This document shows, in pieces, positions 47,328 to 60,072 of a DNA stretch of 64,000 nucleotides (position 1 is the first letter of the stretch; the number at the start of each line of letters is the position of its first letter). The stretch is from Marisa cornuarietis (lineage: Eukaryota; Mollusca; Gastropoda; Architaenioglossa; Ampullariidae), in assembly GCA_004794655.1 (NCBI GenBank), contig SMMW01000022.1:558001-622000 (forward strand), written 5' to 3'. The translations under genes and the position numbers were made by a program. The notes beneath the pieces are model-generated. The model saw nothing but the letters and a program-made list of their open reading frames with translations. It did no database searches and had not been told where the DNA came from.

Positions 47328-48617
47328 AGAAGTCTTGCCTGTCTATGCTTCAGCGTGCCTGGCCTAGCACCCTTTCCCCCACCCTACCCTCACCCAAGCT
47401 TGTTCGGATTTTTTTTTTTTAAAGCCACGGAAGATCCGAACGTTATTCTGTGTGCGTCACCAGGGACACTTTTTTGAGACTGTCTAGTAACCGTTTGTGC
47501 ATGTTAAGAATTTCATGTTCGGGGTGTCAGGTAGAGTAAGCGAGGGATGGGTTAAGGGGGGGGGACAGCTGTGGCATTCTTTTTCTTTAGCTTTGAAGCT
47601 TTTACATTGTCCATTATATTCTTTGATTTTAAATGCCTAGGCACAATATTTTTTTCAAGATGTCAATGAATCAGACGCTCAGACACTCACAGGCCAACGA
47701 CATCAAATATATGTACTCATAAACACTTGGAAGTGTGGTGCAATTCATTGTTTCTAGGAGTTTAAAGGGAGAGAGAGCTAAGGACTATATATTTAGATTT
47801 CAGAAATGCTAAAATAATATATTAAAGCAGCCTTTTCATTCCAGGAAGTCTTTTGCAACTGTAAATATTTAATGACAATAAGTTATTTTTTATTCTTCGG
47901 ACACACGGTGTCAGCACAATCCTGAGACTTAGTAAAGACATGTCGTTTTGCAGGTTTTTTTCTAATATAAAAAAGATAACTTCGACATTGACTACAGCGA
48001 ACCGTTGGTGAAATCAAAGTCACTATCCTTCCGATTCACGGCGGACACCAGAAATATTTCTATGATTTGTTACTGTTCCTTGGTGTCTGAACGGCTGTCC
48101 TGAGAACAATAAAAGGCAGCTTTCTGTTGCTACTGCCCTGGCGAGAAGCCCTTTTACGACCGAACTCTAGACCTTTGTGCTCTTTCCTCCCCTCCTCTCC
48201 CCGCCACCACCCACCGCCCTCACTGTCTCCTAACCCAGAGTTATTGCCAGAAGTATTCGAGATATTTCTACCATTTCACAATCTTTTTGGTTAGCAGTTT
48301 ACCTTTTAGAGAGTAAGCTTTCTTTTTAATAAAATCTCTTTTAGCTTAGAAAAATTTAACTAAATAGTATTAATTTCGTCATGTTTGGAATATGTAAAAA
48401 TACTTATTTGTAAATAGCTAGGCAGAAGTATCCGTTGAAGTGAGTTAAAAAATTGTGTAGGAAATATTTCGCCATCCGTGCATTTTATTCCAGTTAATCT
48501 CGCCTTAATTGAGGCGGTGGTATGTGAGACAGAAACAAATAATAAATATACTCGCTTGACCAAATAGTACTTGTGGAATTGCTAACGGGACACGACACCA
48601 TATGTTTCATAGACTCT

Positions 48618-48671
48618 TTTCCTGGCAAAATGTTTAATAACAAGTTTCCCGGCAAAATGTTTAATAACAAG
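48618..48671. repeat. 27-bp tandem duplication
   Basis: Two head-to-tail copies of a 27-bp unit (TTTCC(T/C)GGCAAAATG...AACAAG) differing at one position. Confidence 0.85.
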
Positions 48672-49130
48672 CAACATTGTTGAACGCTCCACTGTTGATG
48701 CAATCATTTCCCGCTTGTCTGACATTGTAAACTGCTTGCTTTATTTTTGCTCATGTTTTGATCAAGCAATACTCACCAAAACACAGTTTATAATTAGCAT
48801 AAGCCAGAACGCTATGTCTGGCTTACTCATCTTGACTGTTTCTCCATTAAGCCAAAACAGACGAAATGCATAATTCCGCTTCTTTGAGAAGACCGGTGCG
48901 TTGCCGCAGCAGGATGAGTCGTGGGGGAGAAAAGGAGGACACAGCTATATATGGATCGATAGCTGCGGGAGCCACATTTTGAGGATTATTAGAGTTGGTC
49001 GAGAAGAAAGGACCAAGATCAAATCCAGATGAGTTTTCGTTGGTTACCAAAATGTAAAATGAGGTACTGATGTATGGTGGACGTTGCTTCCATAATTTTT
49101 TTAGCTTGTTTTCGCCTGTCTGCTTCCACC

Positions 49131-49231
49131 AGTTTACTTTTTCTTTCGTTAACTTTATCGATAGTTTGAAAAAAATTATAAATTATACTTTAAAAAACTA
49201 TCGATAATGTTAACGAAAGAAAACGTAAACT
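49131..49231. repeat. 101-bp near-perfect hairpin (inverted repeat)
   Basis: The left arm starts AGTTTACTTTTTCTTTCGTT and continues AACTTTATCGATAGTTT. The right arm reads back the complement (AAACTATCGATAATGTTAACG, then AAAGAAAACGTAAACT). The arms of about 38-42 bases differ at only a few positions and enclose a short AT-rich loop. This could be a small palindromic MITE, a recent foldback duplication, or the source of a structured intronic RNA. No flanking target duplication was obvious. Confidence 0.8.
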
Positions 49232-49778
49232 GAATCTAAGTTTTGACTTTGTTCTTTTATTTAATTGTTCTTTCATCTGTTGTGGTGTTTTTTTTAAACC
49301 GTTCTTTCATATGTTTGTTCTCCTTTATAATAAACATTAACCGGTGAACGATTAGTATTGCATTTGCGCACTGGAAACAAAAATGAAGCGACTTTTATTT
49401 TCCTTGGCTTGTATGTGTCTGCCTGGTGAAAAAAAAGCTAAGGGAATAAAAAGTCGGATCTGGTTGTGTGTGTTGGTTGAAGGGTTGGGGACTCTTCGTC
49501 CTACTGATGACCAGTCCAACATTTGGTTTTATGTACTCTTCGTACCTTTCCATCTCTTTGTGATTTGATAAAGTCTTGCCGAGACACATATCCCTGGATT
49601 TACTTACATTTTCTTTGCCCTCCACTTTCGAAAGAATAAAATGAGATCCTCTCATTTTTTTTCTCTATCTCTTTCTATGACAAAGAAAGAAATTGTTCAT
49701 TTCTTCACCTCCGTGTCCGCCTCTTCTTCCTGCTCGTTTTCCACAGAACTCAACGTCCAAACAGGAAGACACTGATAA

Positions 49779-49830
49779 GTTTCTATGGCAACGAGTCTGG
49801 CTGCCGACATCAGCAGGCTAACGACGTCAC
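49779..49830 (+). promoter_or_regulatory. RFX-like X-box followed by CRE-like site
   Basis: GTTTCTATGGCAAC (49779-49792) resembles the RFX X-box (GTTNCC AT GGNAAC) with one weak half. About 30 bp later ACGACGTCACC holds a CRE-like ACGTCA. The pair lies inside the large lin-28 intron with no exon nearby. It may be chance. Confidence 0.15.
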
Positions 49831-50654
49831 CGCTGCTGCTGAGCTAAAAATAACTTGATGTAAGCGGGGACTAGATGGAACAAACACCACATGGCGCGTC
49901 TGTGTTTTGAAGAAAGGGAAAGAGGGGGAGGGCTTCGGTCGTTTGGCAGGAAGGTGAATGAACAACCGCGGACAATCTGTGAATGGGATAGCTGCCGATC
50001 ACGTGGTCTAGGAGGGGGCGCGGCGAGCATTCTTCGCGCGCAGGGAGTGAGAGGGAGGAAGAATTTTTATTACAAGGTCACCGGGCTTTTTTGTACAGGG
50101 TACTTTGAAACAGACCAAATGCAGAACGTGGTAAATGTATACAACATCCCATGCACAGCCAATCCGCTTCAGCGTCTTTCTTTAACTGACGCTTTCGTCG
50201 TCGCAACATGACAACGCAAAACGTCGCTACAAATTTTGTAATATCAATGTTATTTGCGTTATTAAAAACTGTTAAAGGAAAAGCCGGGGGGGAGAGAAAG
50301 AAAAAAAAGATTTTGTTCTAAGTACCTTTCTAATGGTGATTTCTTCTGAAAAACTATGGGCGGAGAGGGATTCCTTCACATCAATTTGCTACAGGGGGTT
50401 TGGAACTTTTTCAGCCTTTTCTTCTTTTTTTTTCTTTTTTGGTTTCTTTGATCGTCTGCATTGTGGCACCGAAGAAAACATAAGATGTTGGTGTGTAAAA
50501 ACGCTCTCGTTTGAAAAATAAAATCCAGCATCCCTTTGTGGGTACAGGAATTTCTTTTCTACTGTCGCGGAATCACTCGACCGGCGAAACTGCATTTCAC
50601 TACATGAACTTTCACGACTTCATGGTCCTTGGTTCGTGAACTTTGCTCCTAGGC

Positions 50655-50935
50655 CGCGGACCGGAAGTTGGTATCACGTAGTCTGCCAGGTCTCTTCGTG
50701 ATGCCGTCGGTCAAGGCACCTATTTTTCTGGCAGAAAACCGGAAGAGGAGCGGAGCCCGCTTTAGTGGCTACTCTGCAGTAGGTGCTTCGTTGTTTAAAA
50801 AAAAAAAACTCGGTCAGTGAACTTGATGTTTAGCTTCGCTCCCGGTGGTAGCGACGTGAGAGTTATAGCCCCTGCTGAGTCCGTTCGCTGATTGAGGGGG
50901 ATGGGAGGGGGGTGCGGAAGTAGAGAACCCGCGAG
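50655..50935. promoter_or_regulatory. ETS-motif cluster in the lin-28 intron
   Basis: GACCGGAAGTTGG near 50659, AACCGGAAGAGGA near 50738 and GCGGAAGTAG near 50915 all lie on the + strand in a GC-rich stretch with several CpGs. Three CGGAAG cores in about 280 bp exceed casual expectation for this AT-leaning intron. It might be an enhancer or alternative promoter; no transcript evidence can be seen. Confidence 0.2.
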
Positions 50936-51562
50936 AAAGGGGAGAGTTAATGGTGGTGGTAGTGGTGGGGGTGGTGGTGTTGGGGTTTTCCTCCCGGTGG
51001 TTGGCACGTGTTCCAGCGATCTTCCGATATCAGGTCACTCCTCCCACACCCCTATACCCCCATCCTTTTTTTTTTCGTTCTAAGGGAGGCAGGCGGTAGG
51101 GCATTGTCCTTTTTGCTATCCGGATTAAGTAAGTGGTGGAGGCTACTTTGTGTAGCAGTTATATTCCACAACCTTGGGACGGTGTGTATGTGGTGGTGGT
51201 GGTGGGGGGGGGGGTCGCTGATCGATTCAGTCATTTGCGGTGCTGGTGAAGTATCGCTTTAAGGACAGTCATCAAAGACAAATAGAAATGCTGGACATTC
51301 CTCTTTAAGAAGAATTCAAATCGCTTGAATTTACTACTACTACTACTAATAATAATGTAGTAAATATTGGATTTTTATTACACAATGCTAAATTCAAAAC
51401 GTAAAGTTGATCTTTCAACACAAGAATCACATACAACTGTGCTTTGTGGGTAGATAGCACATGTGTTTAGAAGATGGGTTTTGGGGAAAGTGTCTAGATG
51501 TCTGCGTGTTTCCTGAAGGTCTACCTTATAACGGGAAAGAATGATTCGACCCTAGAGAAGGA

Positions 51563-51688
51563 GGTGAGTGGCGCACTCGGTGCCAGTTACTGTAGTGGTC
51601 ATTCTTCGCTAATTACTTCCATCTGACCCGATAAGTACCCTTCCCTCCCTCCGCCGGATCGAATCCGCCCTTTTCTGCTGGACGGGGA
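51563..51688 (+). repeat. dispersed repeat, copy 2 (partner at 2.06 kb)
   Basis: Second copy of the repeat at 2056-2186, on the same strand, carrying GTGGTCATTCTTCGCTAATT and GGATCGAATCC. It lies in the large lin-28 intron. The better preserved GGATCGAATCC in this copy differs by one base from the polymerase III B box. Confidence 0.6.
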
Positions 51689-52706
51689 AAGTTTGGTTCG
51701 GTCTTTTAGTGCACGTTTGGACTGAGGAAACAGTGAGTGGATGATAGCGTGCTGTAGAGAATTCCATTGAACTGCAGCTGAGTAGTGGAAAAAGTGCGTG
51801 CTAAATGGCTTCGTCTTGATTCCGAGAATCAGTGAAAAGGCGACTGTCTTCTTTGTCACGATGCAAAGAACAACGCGTGGACTCGATAACCGAAAAAGTA
51901 AGGAACAGAGGAGGGAAAAAGGTAGTGCGTGCGCAAGGTTGAGGCTCAAGTGCGACCCGCGGTCAAGTCGTCAGAACTCCTGCAGTCTGTATAAAGCCTG
52001 AGACATTGGTGTCAGAGTCAATCTTCGGGTGTTAACGAGAAGAGCGATTTCCCCTCGCTTCACCGGCTCGAGGGGACTGGCCTCTGTCCTGTTTGTGTCT
52101 CTTCCATAGATGGACGTGAGCTCTGGTGTATGCTTTTTTGTTGTGCCCTTTATCTCTGTTCTGGATTGTCTCCACCTATAGAGACATCTTCGTCCACTAG
52201 CGACCTCTGGAGCCTATTCTTTGTCATCGTTATTTTGTCCTGAAAGTTTGTTTTTTTTTTTACACTTTTCGGGATTCATTTTCACTGCAAAATTAACTTC
52301 TGATATACAAACCATGCGATCATTTTTTTTCCCATTTACACGCCATAAGCTTTCTCGCTACATTTTCTGCTGATTAGATTTCAGAATGGTGCATGTAAAC
52401 AAAGTGGACTGATGACATATGTGTTTAGTGCTATCTTGCTATAGACTACTGATTACTGCTTCCTTAGTGCCAGGAATCGACTACCATGTGACCCTAGCAG
52501 TTCATTGAAAACAAGGTCAAACTATTTGTTCAGGCTAATTTTTCATCATCTCACCGCGACTACGAAACCTATACTTTGAAGATGTACTGTAGTGTCTATA
52601 TTTATTATTCTGGTGCTGTGTATGTCTACTGTTTTCATTTTGAGTGTTTGTGTATGTTTTGCTTTTGTACGGCACGCTTAGTCTACTTAATAAAATGGGA
52701 AAAGTG

Positions 52707-52712
52707 TCGTCG

Positions 52713-52762
<50 letters not shown>
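52707..52762. repeat. (TCA)n microsatellite
   Basis: About 18 TCG/TCA triplets. It yields runs of Ser, His or Asp in the overlapping open frames, none of which is a gene. It is one of two long TCA arrays within 1 kb in the lin-28 intron. Confidence 0.95.
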
Positions 52763-52764
<2 letters not shown>

Positions 52765-53632
52765 AGAGAACTGCCGACCTGCTGCATAAAGCGATTTTTT
52801 TTAAAAGGTGTCAGTTATCCATTCAATTCTTTTTCTGCTCCTGTTACTGCACCGACACTTTCCAGTCTTCCTGGTTATTCTAACAGTTGCACGAACCATA
52901 ATCGTGGTTTTAAATATAAATTTTGAGTCTTCTTGGATGAACAGATTGAATATTTTAACCTTAGTTTATTCTGAAACATTTAAATTTCTGATTCACCCAG
53001 TGCGATACCGCACTATTTGATCTTTCAGTGTCGTTATGACAAATTGGTCGTGTGCTGAAATTGCAGATTCCAGTGAAATGCAAATTTCTGCAAAATTGCA
53101 ATAATAAAAGATTATAACTGAGCTTTTAGAATTCGTTTAGTAAAACTTGTGAAAAATTTTGCGAGACTAATATCTAAATTGTAAACAACTAAAGAGAATT
53201 TAATTCCTTGTTACATTATTGTGTCGAGGTTATCTTTGTGGTAATGCCTTTTTAATGTGTGTTTTTAATGTACTTGTGTATTTTTGTGTCCGCGTTTGTG
53301 TTTCATTTTTTTTTTTTTTTTGGTATGTTCCGTGGCGGTCCCACGTAGCCACAACTCTAACTCTGAGTCACGAAAAGCGTCGAGACTTCCCGTTTTTCTC
53401 GTCCCTAACACGCCTTTAATAACCCTGTCGCAATGCATGCACACAGCCTTCGGGGAGACGAGTTATTTTCGCTTGAACGTGCCTTTCACGTAGTCCATGA
53501 CATTAGCGACCTCTTGACCTCTGGACTTGCGGTTGGGTCCTCCGCCTGTTTGTGACGTCACGATATCCTTGTTTTTTTTGTACCTGTTTTGTCTCTCTAC
53601 GTTGTATGGTTGCAACTATTTTGTGTTTTTGC

Positions 53633-53702
<70 letters not shown>
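53633..53702. repeat. (ATC)23 microsatellite
   Basis: About 23 pure ATC units; the apparent poly-Ile, poly-Ser and poly-Met frames across it are artefacts. Its purity over 70 bp suggests active length variation. Confidence 0.95.
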
Positions 53703-54981
53703 GAATCATGCTGTTTTTTATTATCTGAGTTACTAAGTAATATTTTGACCCAAATTTCTAGAGGATGGGTTATATGCAACTATTTTCTGTAATAATCTTT
53801 CAAAGTACTCTGTTTTCTATAATGTTCGAAACAGAATAGCTTTTTTCTTTATAATAAAGTATGTTTTTGTAAATTGTGTACGGCCGTATAACATTTTCTG
53901 TCAAGCTAGCTCATTTTACTTCGACACTTAGCAATGCCGTTACTGCTGTCAAATCTTGTTTCATTACAAATGTAATAAATCTGATACAGAGCGCAACAAA
54001 AAAGGTAGCTTATTCACACCTGACAAGTGAAGTGGGAATAGAACTGAGCGTAAAACATAAGCGGACAAGTCAAATAATAAGTCAAAAATACAGTAAAATA
54101 AATCGACCTTATAAACACCCTCGTAAAATATACTACATAAGGAGAAGGCAAACAAGTGCGCTGACTAACTGTATACAGAACATATGACTCATTGTGTACA
54201 CATCCTGACGGAAAGCCGATTAGTTTGTGTGACTTAAATAGTTATATTTTTTATTTACTAAAATTACAGGTACTTTTTGTAACTGAAACGAGAGAAAATA
54301 ATTCGAGAACTATTATGAATCAAATTTAACTAAACCCTTTCAGGCTTTACAATGATTTTTTGGGGGTTGGGGTAGAAGAATGACAAAGTGAAAGATAAAC
54401 GATGATATTAACAATGTTGTTGAGCTGCAGTTTCTAAACATTATATACAGGAGCTATAGTTAATAGTTCAGGTTTTACAAAATCAAACTTTAAAAAGTAG
54501 TTTCGGTTATTTCCTGAAGCCCGTCAGGTTTCATTCATCTTGACCAGTGACTGGGGCTTTCCGCTTGACCTGTCTCTCTAAACCTAGGCAGAACCTTTAG
54601 ATAAACGCCTTTTTTTGCAAAAATAATCTCTTTCTCGCTCTTTCTTTCTCTGCGCTGTTATTGTTTAGTTTAAAAATTATATTTAAATCATATTACTGCC
54701 ACTTTCTAATTTGATAAAGAAGCAAACACGTTGTAGCTGAGTTTAGGCTTGTGATCTAAACAATAATAATAATAATAATAACAACTTTGTGTGCGTATCT
54801 GCGATAAAATGTTGGGGGAAATTTTAGCCTGCATTTCATAGACCAGCATGTCTTGCTTAACTGTACAAAACTGAGTTGAAATAGATTTCCTCGCAGCTAC
54901 CTCATTGTATAACTTATTTTAAAACGTTCCACCATATAATAATTTAGCAGAAACCCTAATTTACAATATATACTTCTGTGT

Positions 54982-55013
<32 letters not shown>

Positions 55014-55020
55014 TATATAT
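54982..55020. repeat. (TA)n-(GA)-(TA) microsatellite
   Basis: About 12 TA units, then GAGAGAGA, then TATATATA. A self-complementary run such as this can extrude as a cruciform. Confidence 0.9.
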
Positions 55021-58000
55021 ACATTTGAAGTCTTATTATGACCCGCCGCAGTCGATTGGACCTTTAAAAACCCAACTCGACCCAGCTATCTGTTCGGGTA
55101 GGTATGACGTCACTGCACGGATCTCTCCCAAATGGTCAGTTTAGTCGCTCCGGTTTGTCCACACTGATGCACGGGTGCTTACCGATTATATGCTCGACTG
55201 CGTGATCGACTCTCATGTTAATACTAGCCTCGTGGGTGACATGTTGGGTCGGTCTTTCAGTGACCTATTCTTGACAATAACATCATCAACGGGGGAAAAT
55301 ATAAAGCCGACGTTAATTAGAGGATGTTTTCAGATATGCGGCCCGCAAGTTATGATAAGAAGGTAAGTATTTGTCTGTCAACCACGGGGAGTGAATGACA
55401 TGTTCATAAATTCTAAATCACTGAAACTTTTTTGTGAAGTTTTGAACCTCGTTCTGGTGATGGTTATCCCTTTGTTGTGATTTTACCCCCAGAAAATCAG
55501 TGTCATTGTTTACTTAATTTACGAGCAGAGATTCGAATTCAATGGCAAGGAAAAATAAACGCAAGATATAGATGTGTGCAAGTTTTCTTCTCTCTCTCTT
55601 TCTAAGAACCTTGGATATGGAATCAGTTGAGAGCACCCGGTACGCTTGGCCACTACAAATTAATGGAGTCACAGCCTCTGTGGGCTTCCTTTCCCGTCGC
55701 GAAATCAGAGCAGTGGGCTGCCATTTCCGTCCCTGGATCTCGGGTGACCAGTTGCTGTTGGAAAGTGCACAAACATCTCCCATCATTATTTGGTTCCACC
55801 TGTTTACGTATCTCATGCGATGTTGTGTGGCCTGTTTTAGTTTAAAAACATACTGGAGACCGTTTGCATGACCAGTCTCACAGTGAAGGGTAGCTTAGAC
55901 CTAAAACGAACTAAAGACCCGCCGACTGCTCTGTCGTTCTTATCGCCACAACATCCTCTGTGCCCTCACCTCCAGCAAACCCCGCACCCCTCGCCTCCAG
56001 CCCTCAGTCTTGTCCGCGACTGACCGCGTGAAGCGCCGTCGTCATGGCAACCTAGACTCGTGATCAGAGAAATCGATGGATGACTCGCCGAGACTGGCCA
56101 CCGGTAGTGGACAAGCGGGTTTGTTGATGAGCGACGGAAGGGGAGGAGAGCTGAGAACTCTAGCGACATCCGTCGATATCTGGACAGCCATGTTTAATTT
56201 AAGAAGTGTGTGCTCTGGCCGAATAGTTACATTAAGGTCACCAGAGATTGACGTTGGCGGCGGCGGCGGCGGTGGTGTTGATGGTGGTGGCAGAGGCGGC
56301 AAGCTGTGACAACGACCAGTAAGATGTATATCGCACTGTTTCTTGAGCTTTTTTTTTTGGTGAAAATTTTGGAGCCGCACTTTTTCATGAGTTTATTTTT
56401 CTGGTTTAGTTATTTATGAATATGTATTTAATGAACAAATGAGACTTTCTGTCTTTTTACTTTCACTATTTCTGCTTTTCTTTGCAATTTCACTCCTTCT
56501 TTCTTAACAAAAGTTAGGGAGTAAGTTAGTGAATGTTCAAAAGAAAACGACAGTTTAGAATGAATTTGTCTCATATATATATATACACACACATAAAGAA
56601 AATAATCGAAGATTTTTAAGACACGTGGACTTATCCAAAGTGTGGACTCATGTTAAGGGGCAGTCACTCGCTTTTAAAGCTTCTAAAAACTACTAAAATC
56701 GGGAATAATTGCATTTTTACAAACATGACATGAGAAACGAGATCTCTTTCTGTTGGTCGTCCTCCTTTCAACGTAACGGAAGCGTCATGTGCGGCAGAAA
56801 GTATTTTTAATTACCGTTATCAAAGGGTATTTACAAGGAAAGAAGCCAACCTTGACCAACTTCTGATCAATTATTTAAATTTTTATTCTGAAACGTGTCC
56901 TCCTGCCACGCCAAGGGCTTCCAGTTTCCTGCTCCTTCACCAAAATCGACTGCGGAAAAGTGCGTAGCCCTCGACTCCCAAGAGTTATCACTCCTTGCGA
57001 CTTAACCGCTACCAAGGCTCGCCAAAGTCCAGACGGCATTCCCCTACATTCCCCTACGTCGATTTCTGCCAGAGTAGCTTATCATTCTTCGAGGCTGGAG
57101 TCCAGAACTCTCCGCGCTCAAGGATAACATCAATTACCAAGTTCCGCGGCTTCGCGGCCAGCATAGGTCATCGTCTTCAGGCGGCCTTCGCCCCCAAGAC
57201 ATTGGTTACTCACAGCACTTGGCCAGCATAAAGCGCACTTTGTTTATTGCGCCAGTAAAAAGTTAAAAAAAAGAACACTTGTATGGACGCGTGTGCTGGC
57301 ATGTCGTGGCAAGTAGATGATCGTTCGTTCGTGGCAGGTGTGGTGGGGGAAAGGGGTAGATGCGACGTTTAGCTGCGTAGATGCGATGGTGTGCGGCAGA
57401 CAGCGCGGGTGCGTGCGTGCATAATCATATTTGTCCTAATTAATAAATCCTTGATTTGTCAATCCCATTAATAGATTAATTCCTCCATTCGCACTAACAA
57501 AATCGCAGTATTCACTGGTGTATGCAATATTCTATCATCACTTGTTGATGCAACGTTCACTAACGTCTTTCATATCGTCTTCTGCCAACCTCTGCCTCCT
57601 TCCCTCTCTCTCCTCCTTCGTGTTATCTAGCTTGTGTTAGCCCTTGAGTCTGAGATATTTTGCGATCTGTGTCGATGGCGTATCCTGACTGAACGATGGT
57701 GGCTAGCCGTGCGTATTGATCGCGTACAAGCAACTGACAGAATTTCTATTTTGTCGCCACACGCTGGCTGAGTGTCAGACTTCGGAGGGGTCGGGGAGGA
57801 GGTTGGGAGGTAAAGGTTGAGGGACCGGCTCAATTAGAGTATCCGTTACTGTTGAAGTGAGCAGAGCTCGTTTACTTTCGTCTTCAGAGGTATTAAAATA
57901 TATATATATATAGATTTCAGTCTCCCACGATTGTCTGGGATTATTGTTTTTGCGTGATGGTGCATGAGATCGTCACTCGCATACATCGTGTCTCTCTCAA

Positions 58001-58450
58001 AAAAAAAAAAAAAAAAGAAAGAAAGAAGGAAGGAAGGAAGGAAAGATTAACGAAAAGAAGTGCGCGTGTTGCTCGCAGAAAAGATCTCGCCTGAAAATAC
58101 GGGATTCTCGAAGATGGCGGGTATTACGGAATTCTCGAAATAGGCGAGCAGGAAATTAGGTGGTCTTGTGGAGGGGAGAGAAGCGGCTTGCAGGTGGAAG
58201 CATCTAGAACGAAAGGCGGTACCGTGGCTGCTGCGATCGGCGGTACTTGTAGTTTCGAGTGCGGTACGTCTTCATATTATGTACCGCCTTGTCTTCGGGT
58301 CATCGATCGGGTCTACAACATCTCGGCCTTCAGCAGCTTTCCTGTAACTCCGACTTTTGTTTGATGCAGCAGCTGTGTTAATGATGTCTGGGATGCTGTT
58401 AGCAAGGTGAGGGAGGAATACGGGGATGGGAGTATATAACTAAGGTCAGC

Positions 58451-58477
58451 GGTGTGTGTGTGTGTGTGTGTGTGTGT
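58451..58477. repeat. (GT)n microsatellite
   Basis: About 13 GT units in the lin-28 intron. About 430 bp upstream lies a poly-A tract followed by GAAA/GGAA repeats (57999-58044). Confidence 0.9.
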
Positions 58478-58589
58478 CGGGGATGGGCGGGTCGTGATGG
58501 GTACGTCTGGGTGACAGGGTGCAACTTACGTAAAAAAAAAAATACTGAAAATAACTAAACCCTTACAGACAAAATTTAGACAAATCTTT

Positions 58590-58665
58590 TAAAACGACTG
58601 AGTGAGCTAAGGATCGAACCCATGACTTTAGCACAAAAATGCTTTTCTTCACTGATTTGAAAACA
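58590..58665 (-). mobile_element. tRNA-like SINE head remnant, minus strand
   Basis: On the minus strand GGGTTCGATCC (58612-58622) is a near-perfect B box, preceded by a tRNA-like stretch with a weak A box. The surroundings are AT-rich and the body cannot be followed. It may be a fragment or a chance match. Confidence 0.3.
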
Positions 58666-59899
58666 TTAAACCAAGCATTTGAAACCAAAAATGTATTAGT
58701 TGAAAGTTAGCGCGCAGTGAAATGGAAAGAAGATATGACTCAGAAAATCATATGCCAGAATCTTGGATCACTCATTATCACATACTTGACAACCAAACGT
58801 TTGTGCTCGGAAGTCGCAGAATATAGAGCATAGTTAACATGTGTACATTAATCCTTCTCGCATGGCATAAGTCGCCGCTAGCTTTTAGCTGGTTCATTAA
58901 GACATAGCCAATATTTATGAAATACAATAGTTTAGCTGTTAGGTACTTGCTCACCAGCTCTTGTGCTAGTGGCATACTGTGTACCCTGTCGCGATGTTCC
59001 TTTTCCTATCGATGTGGGAGACTTGTCGATAAACACGCACTTAAATAATTTAACTGTTCCTTTATTGTTGTGAAGCAAGTTACAAGAGAAGTTCTTTTTT
59101 CCCTTTTTGCTATGTGTTCAGTCCTCATCATGGTTATACGTTTTTAATATATCTAAATTTTTGTTTCTTTGTTTGTTCTGGATGTCTTCCCTTGCTTACA
59201 TTCGGCATTTGGGTTCAAGCGTTTGAGCTCGAGACCGATCGCAACTAGTAACGACAGAGTAACCGACTTTATTATGCCCAACTGATCTCTGGAACTCCCT
59301 CGTACGCTTCCTTAATGCATTCATCAGCTGGTCAGAAATGTTTAGGCTTGCCGCCACACTGGCAAAGTTTGTTTATCGAAAGAACCGGGATATTATTTCC
59401 AGCGAGGGACAACAAACGGAAGTGTCATTAGAATGTTGTGATAAATGTAGCCTTCCAGACTGGAATCGGCAGAACTTTAGGGTTAAAAACATATATTTCT
59501 CAGAATGTTGATTTTCCTCACTCCGGTTTTGACATTCTCGCCCCTCGAAGAATGATGGAGTGATAAATATTGGCTCTCTCTCTCTCTCTCCACTACTGTC
59601 ATTGAGTGATATTAATGATGTAAATATATATACATTTATTTATTTATTTTACCTGGTCTTGTTTACTCTTTCGCATATTGATCTCCGATGATCATTTGTA
59701 GCATTTCACCTAATTTGAAAGGGTGGTCGACCCATCGAAGTAACATTTTAGTTTTCTCTCATTATTCCTCTGTGTGTGTGGGGTGGGTGGGTGTGTGTAT
59801 GCTTGTGTATGGTGTGTGTATTTATTACTATTACCAATTACCTTATTTTTAGTCGTTAACCTGATTATTTGGTATTATTATTGGTATTATTTTTTTCAG

Positions 59900-60072
59900 T
59901 CAATAATCTACAAGGCGGGCTTTCGGAGCCTCGGCGAGGGGGAATTGGTAGAGTTTGAGTCCAAACCCTCAGACAAAGGCGTTGAAGCCACATTCGTCTG
60001 TGGTATCGGAGGAGCGGAATGCCGGGGCAGTGACCGCCGGCCAATGTCAAGAAAAAAGTTTAAAAAAATCAG
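59900..60072 (+). CDS. lin-28: lin-28, exon with second half of cold-shock domain
   Basis: Encodes the C-terminal half of the Lin-28 cold-shock domain and the basic linker that follows. Reading starts SIIYKAGFRSLGEGELVEFE, continues through DKGVEATFVCG and GSDRRPMS, and ends in the lysine-rich RKKFKKI. These match the family pattern (GFRSL.EGE.VEF, then a K-G-E segment, then a RRP motif and a basic tail). In Lin-28 the tail leads directly into two CCHC zinc knuckles that recognise the GGAG motif of pre-let-7. The acceptor is TTTTTTTCAG/TCA and the donor ATCAG/GTGAGT is consensus. The exon starts in phase 0, matching exon 2, and carries 57 codons plus two bases, so the next exon must begin with the third base of an AGN codon. 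No CCHC exon was found between here and the window end. The preceding intron is 19,411 bp. Confidence 0.95.

Larger units (their letters stand above)
40489..59899 (+). other. lin-28 19.4-kb intron splitting the cold-shock domain
   Basis: Both ends are fixed by the flanking exons, which together rebuild one continuous cold-shock domain. I saw no further lin-28-like exon inside. Contents include a perfect NRF1-type site at 40971, a 27-bp minisatellite at 45510, a nuclear-receptor half-site cluster near 47.3 kb, a 27-bp tandem duplication at 48618, a large hairpin at 49131, ETS-like motifs near 50.66-50.93 kb, a dispersed repeat copy at 51563, two long CAT arrays (52.7 and 53.6 kb), a TA array at 54982 and a tRNA-like head at 58.6 kb. 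The stretch 41.9-45.4 kb is AT-rich with no recognisable gene. Open frames such as those at 45165, 53876 and 55572 show no family resemblance I can name. Confidence 0.9.

Noticed and set aside
53597..53779. Poly-Met, poly-Ile and poly-Ser frames.
   Set aside because: Pure by-products of the ATC microsatellite.
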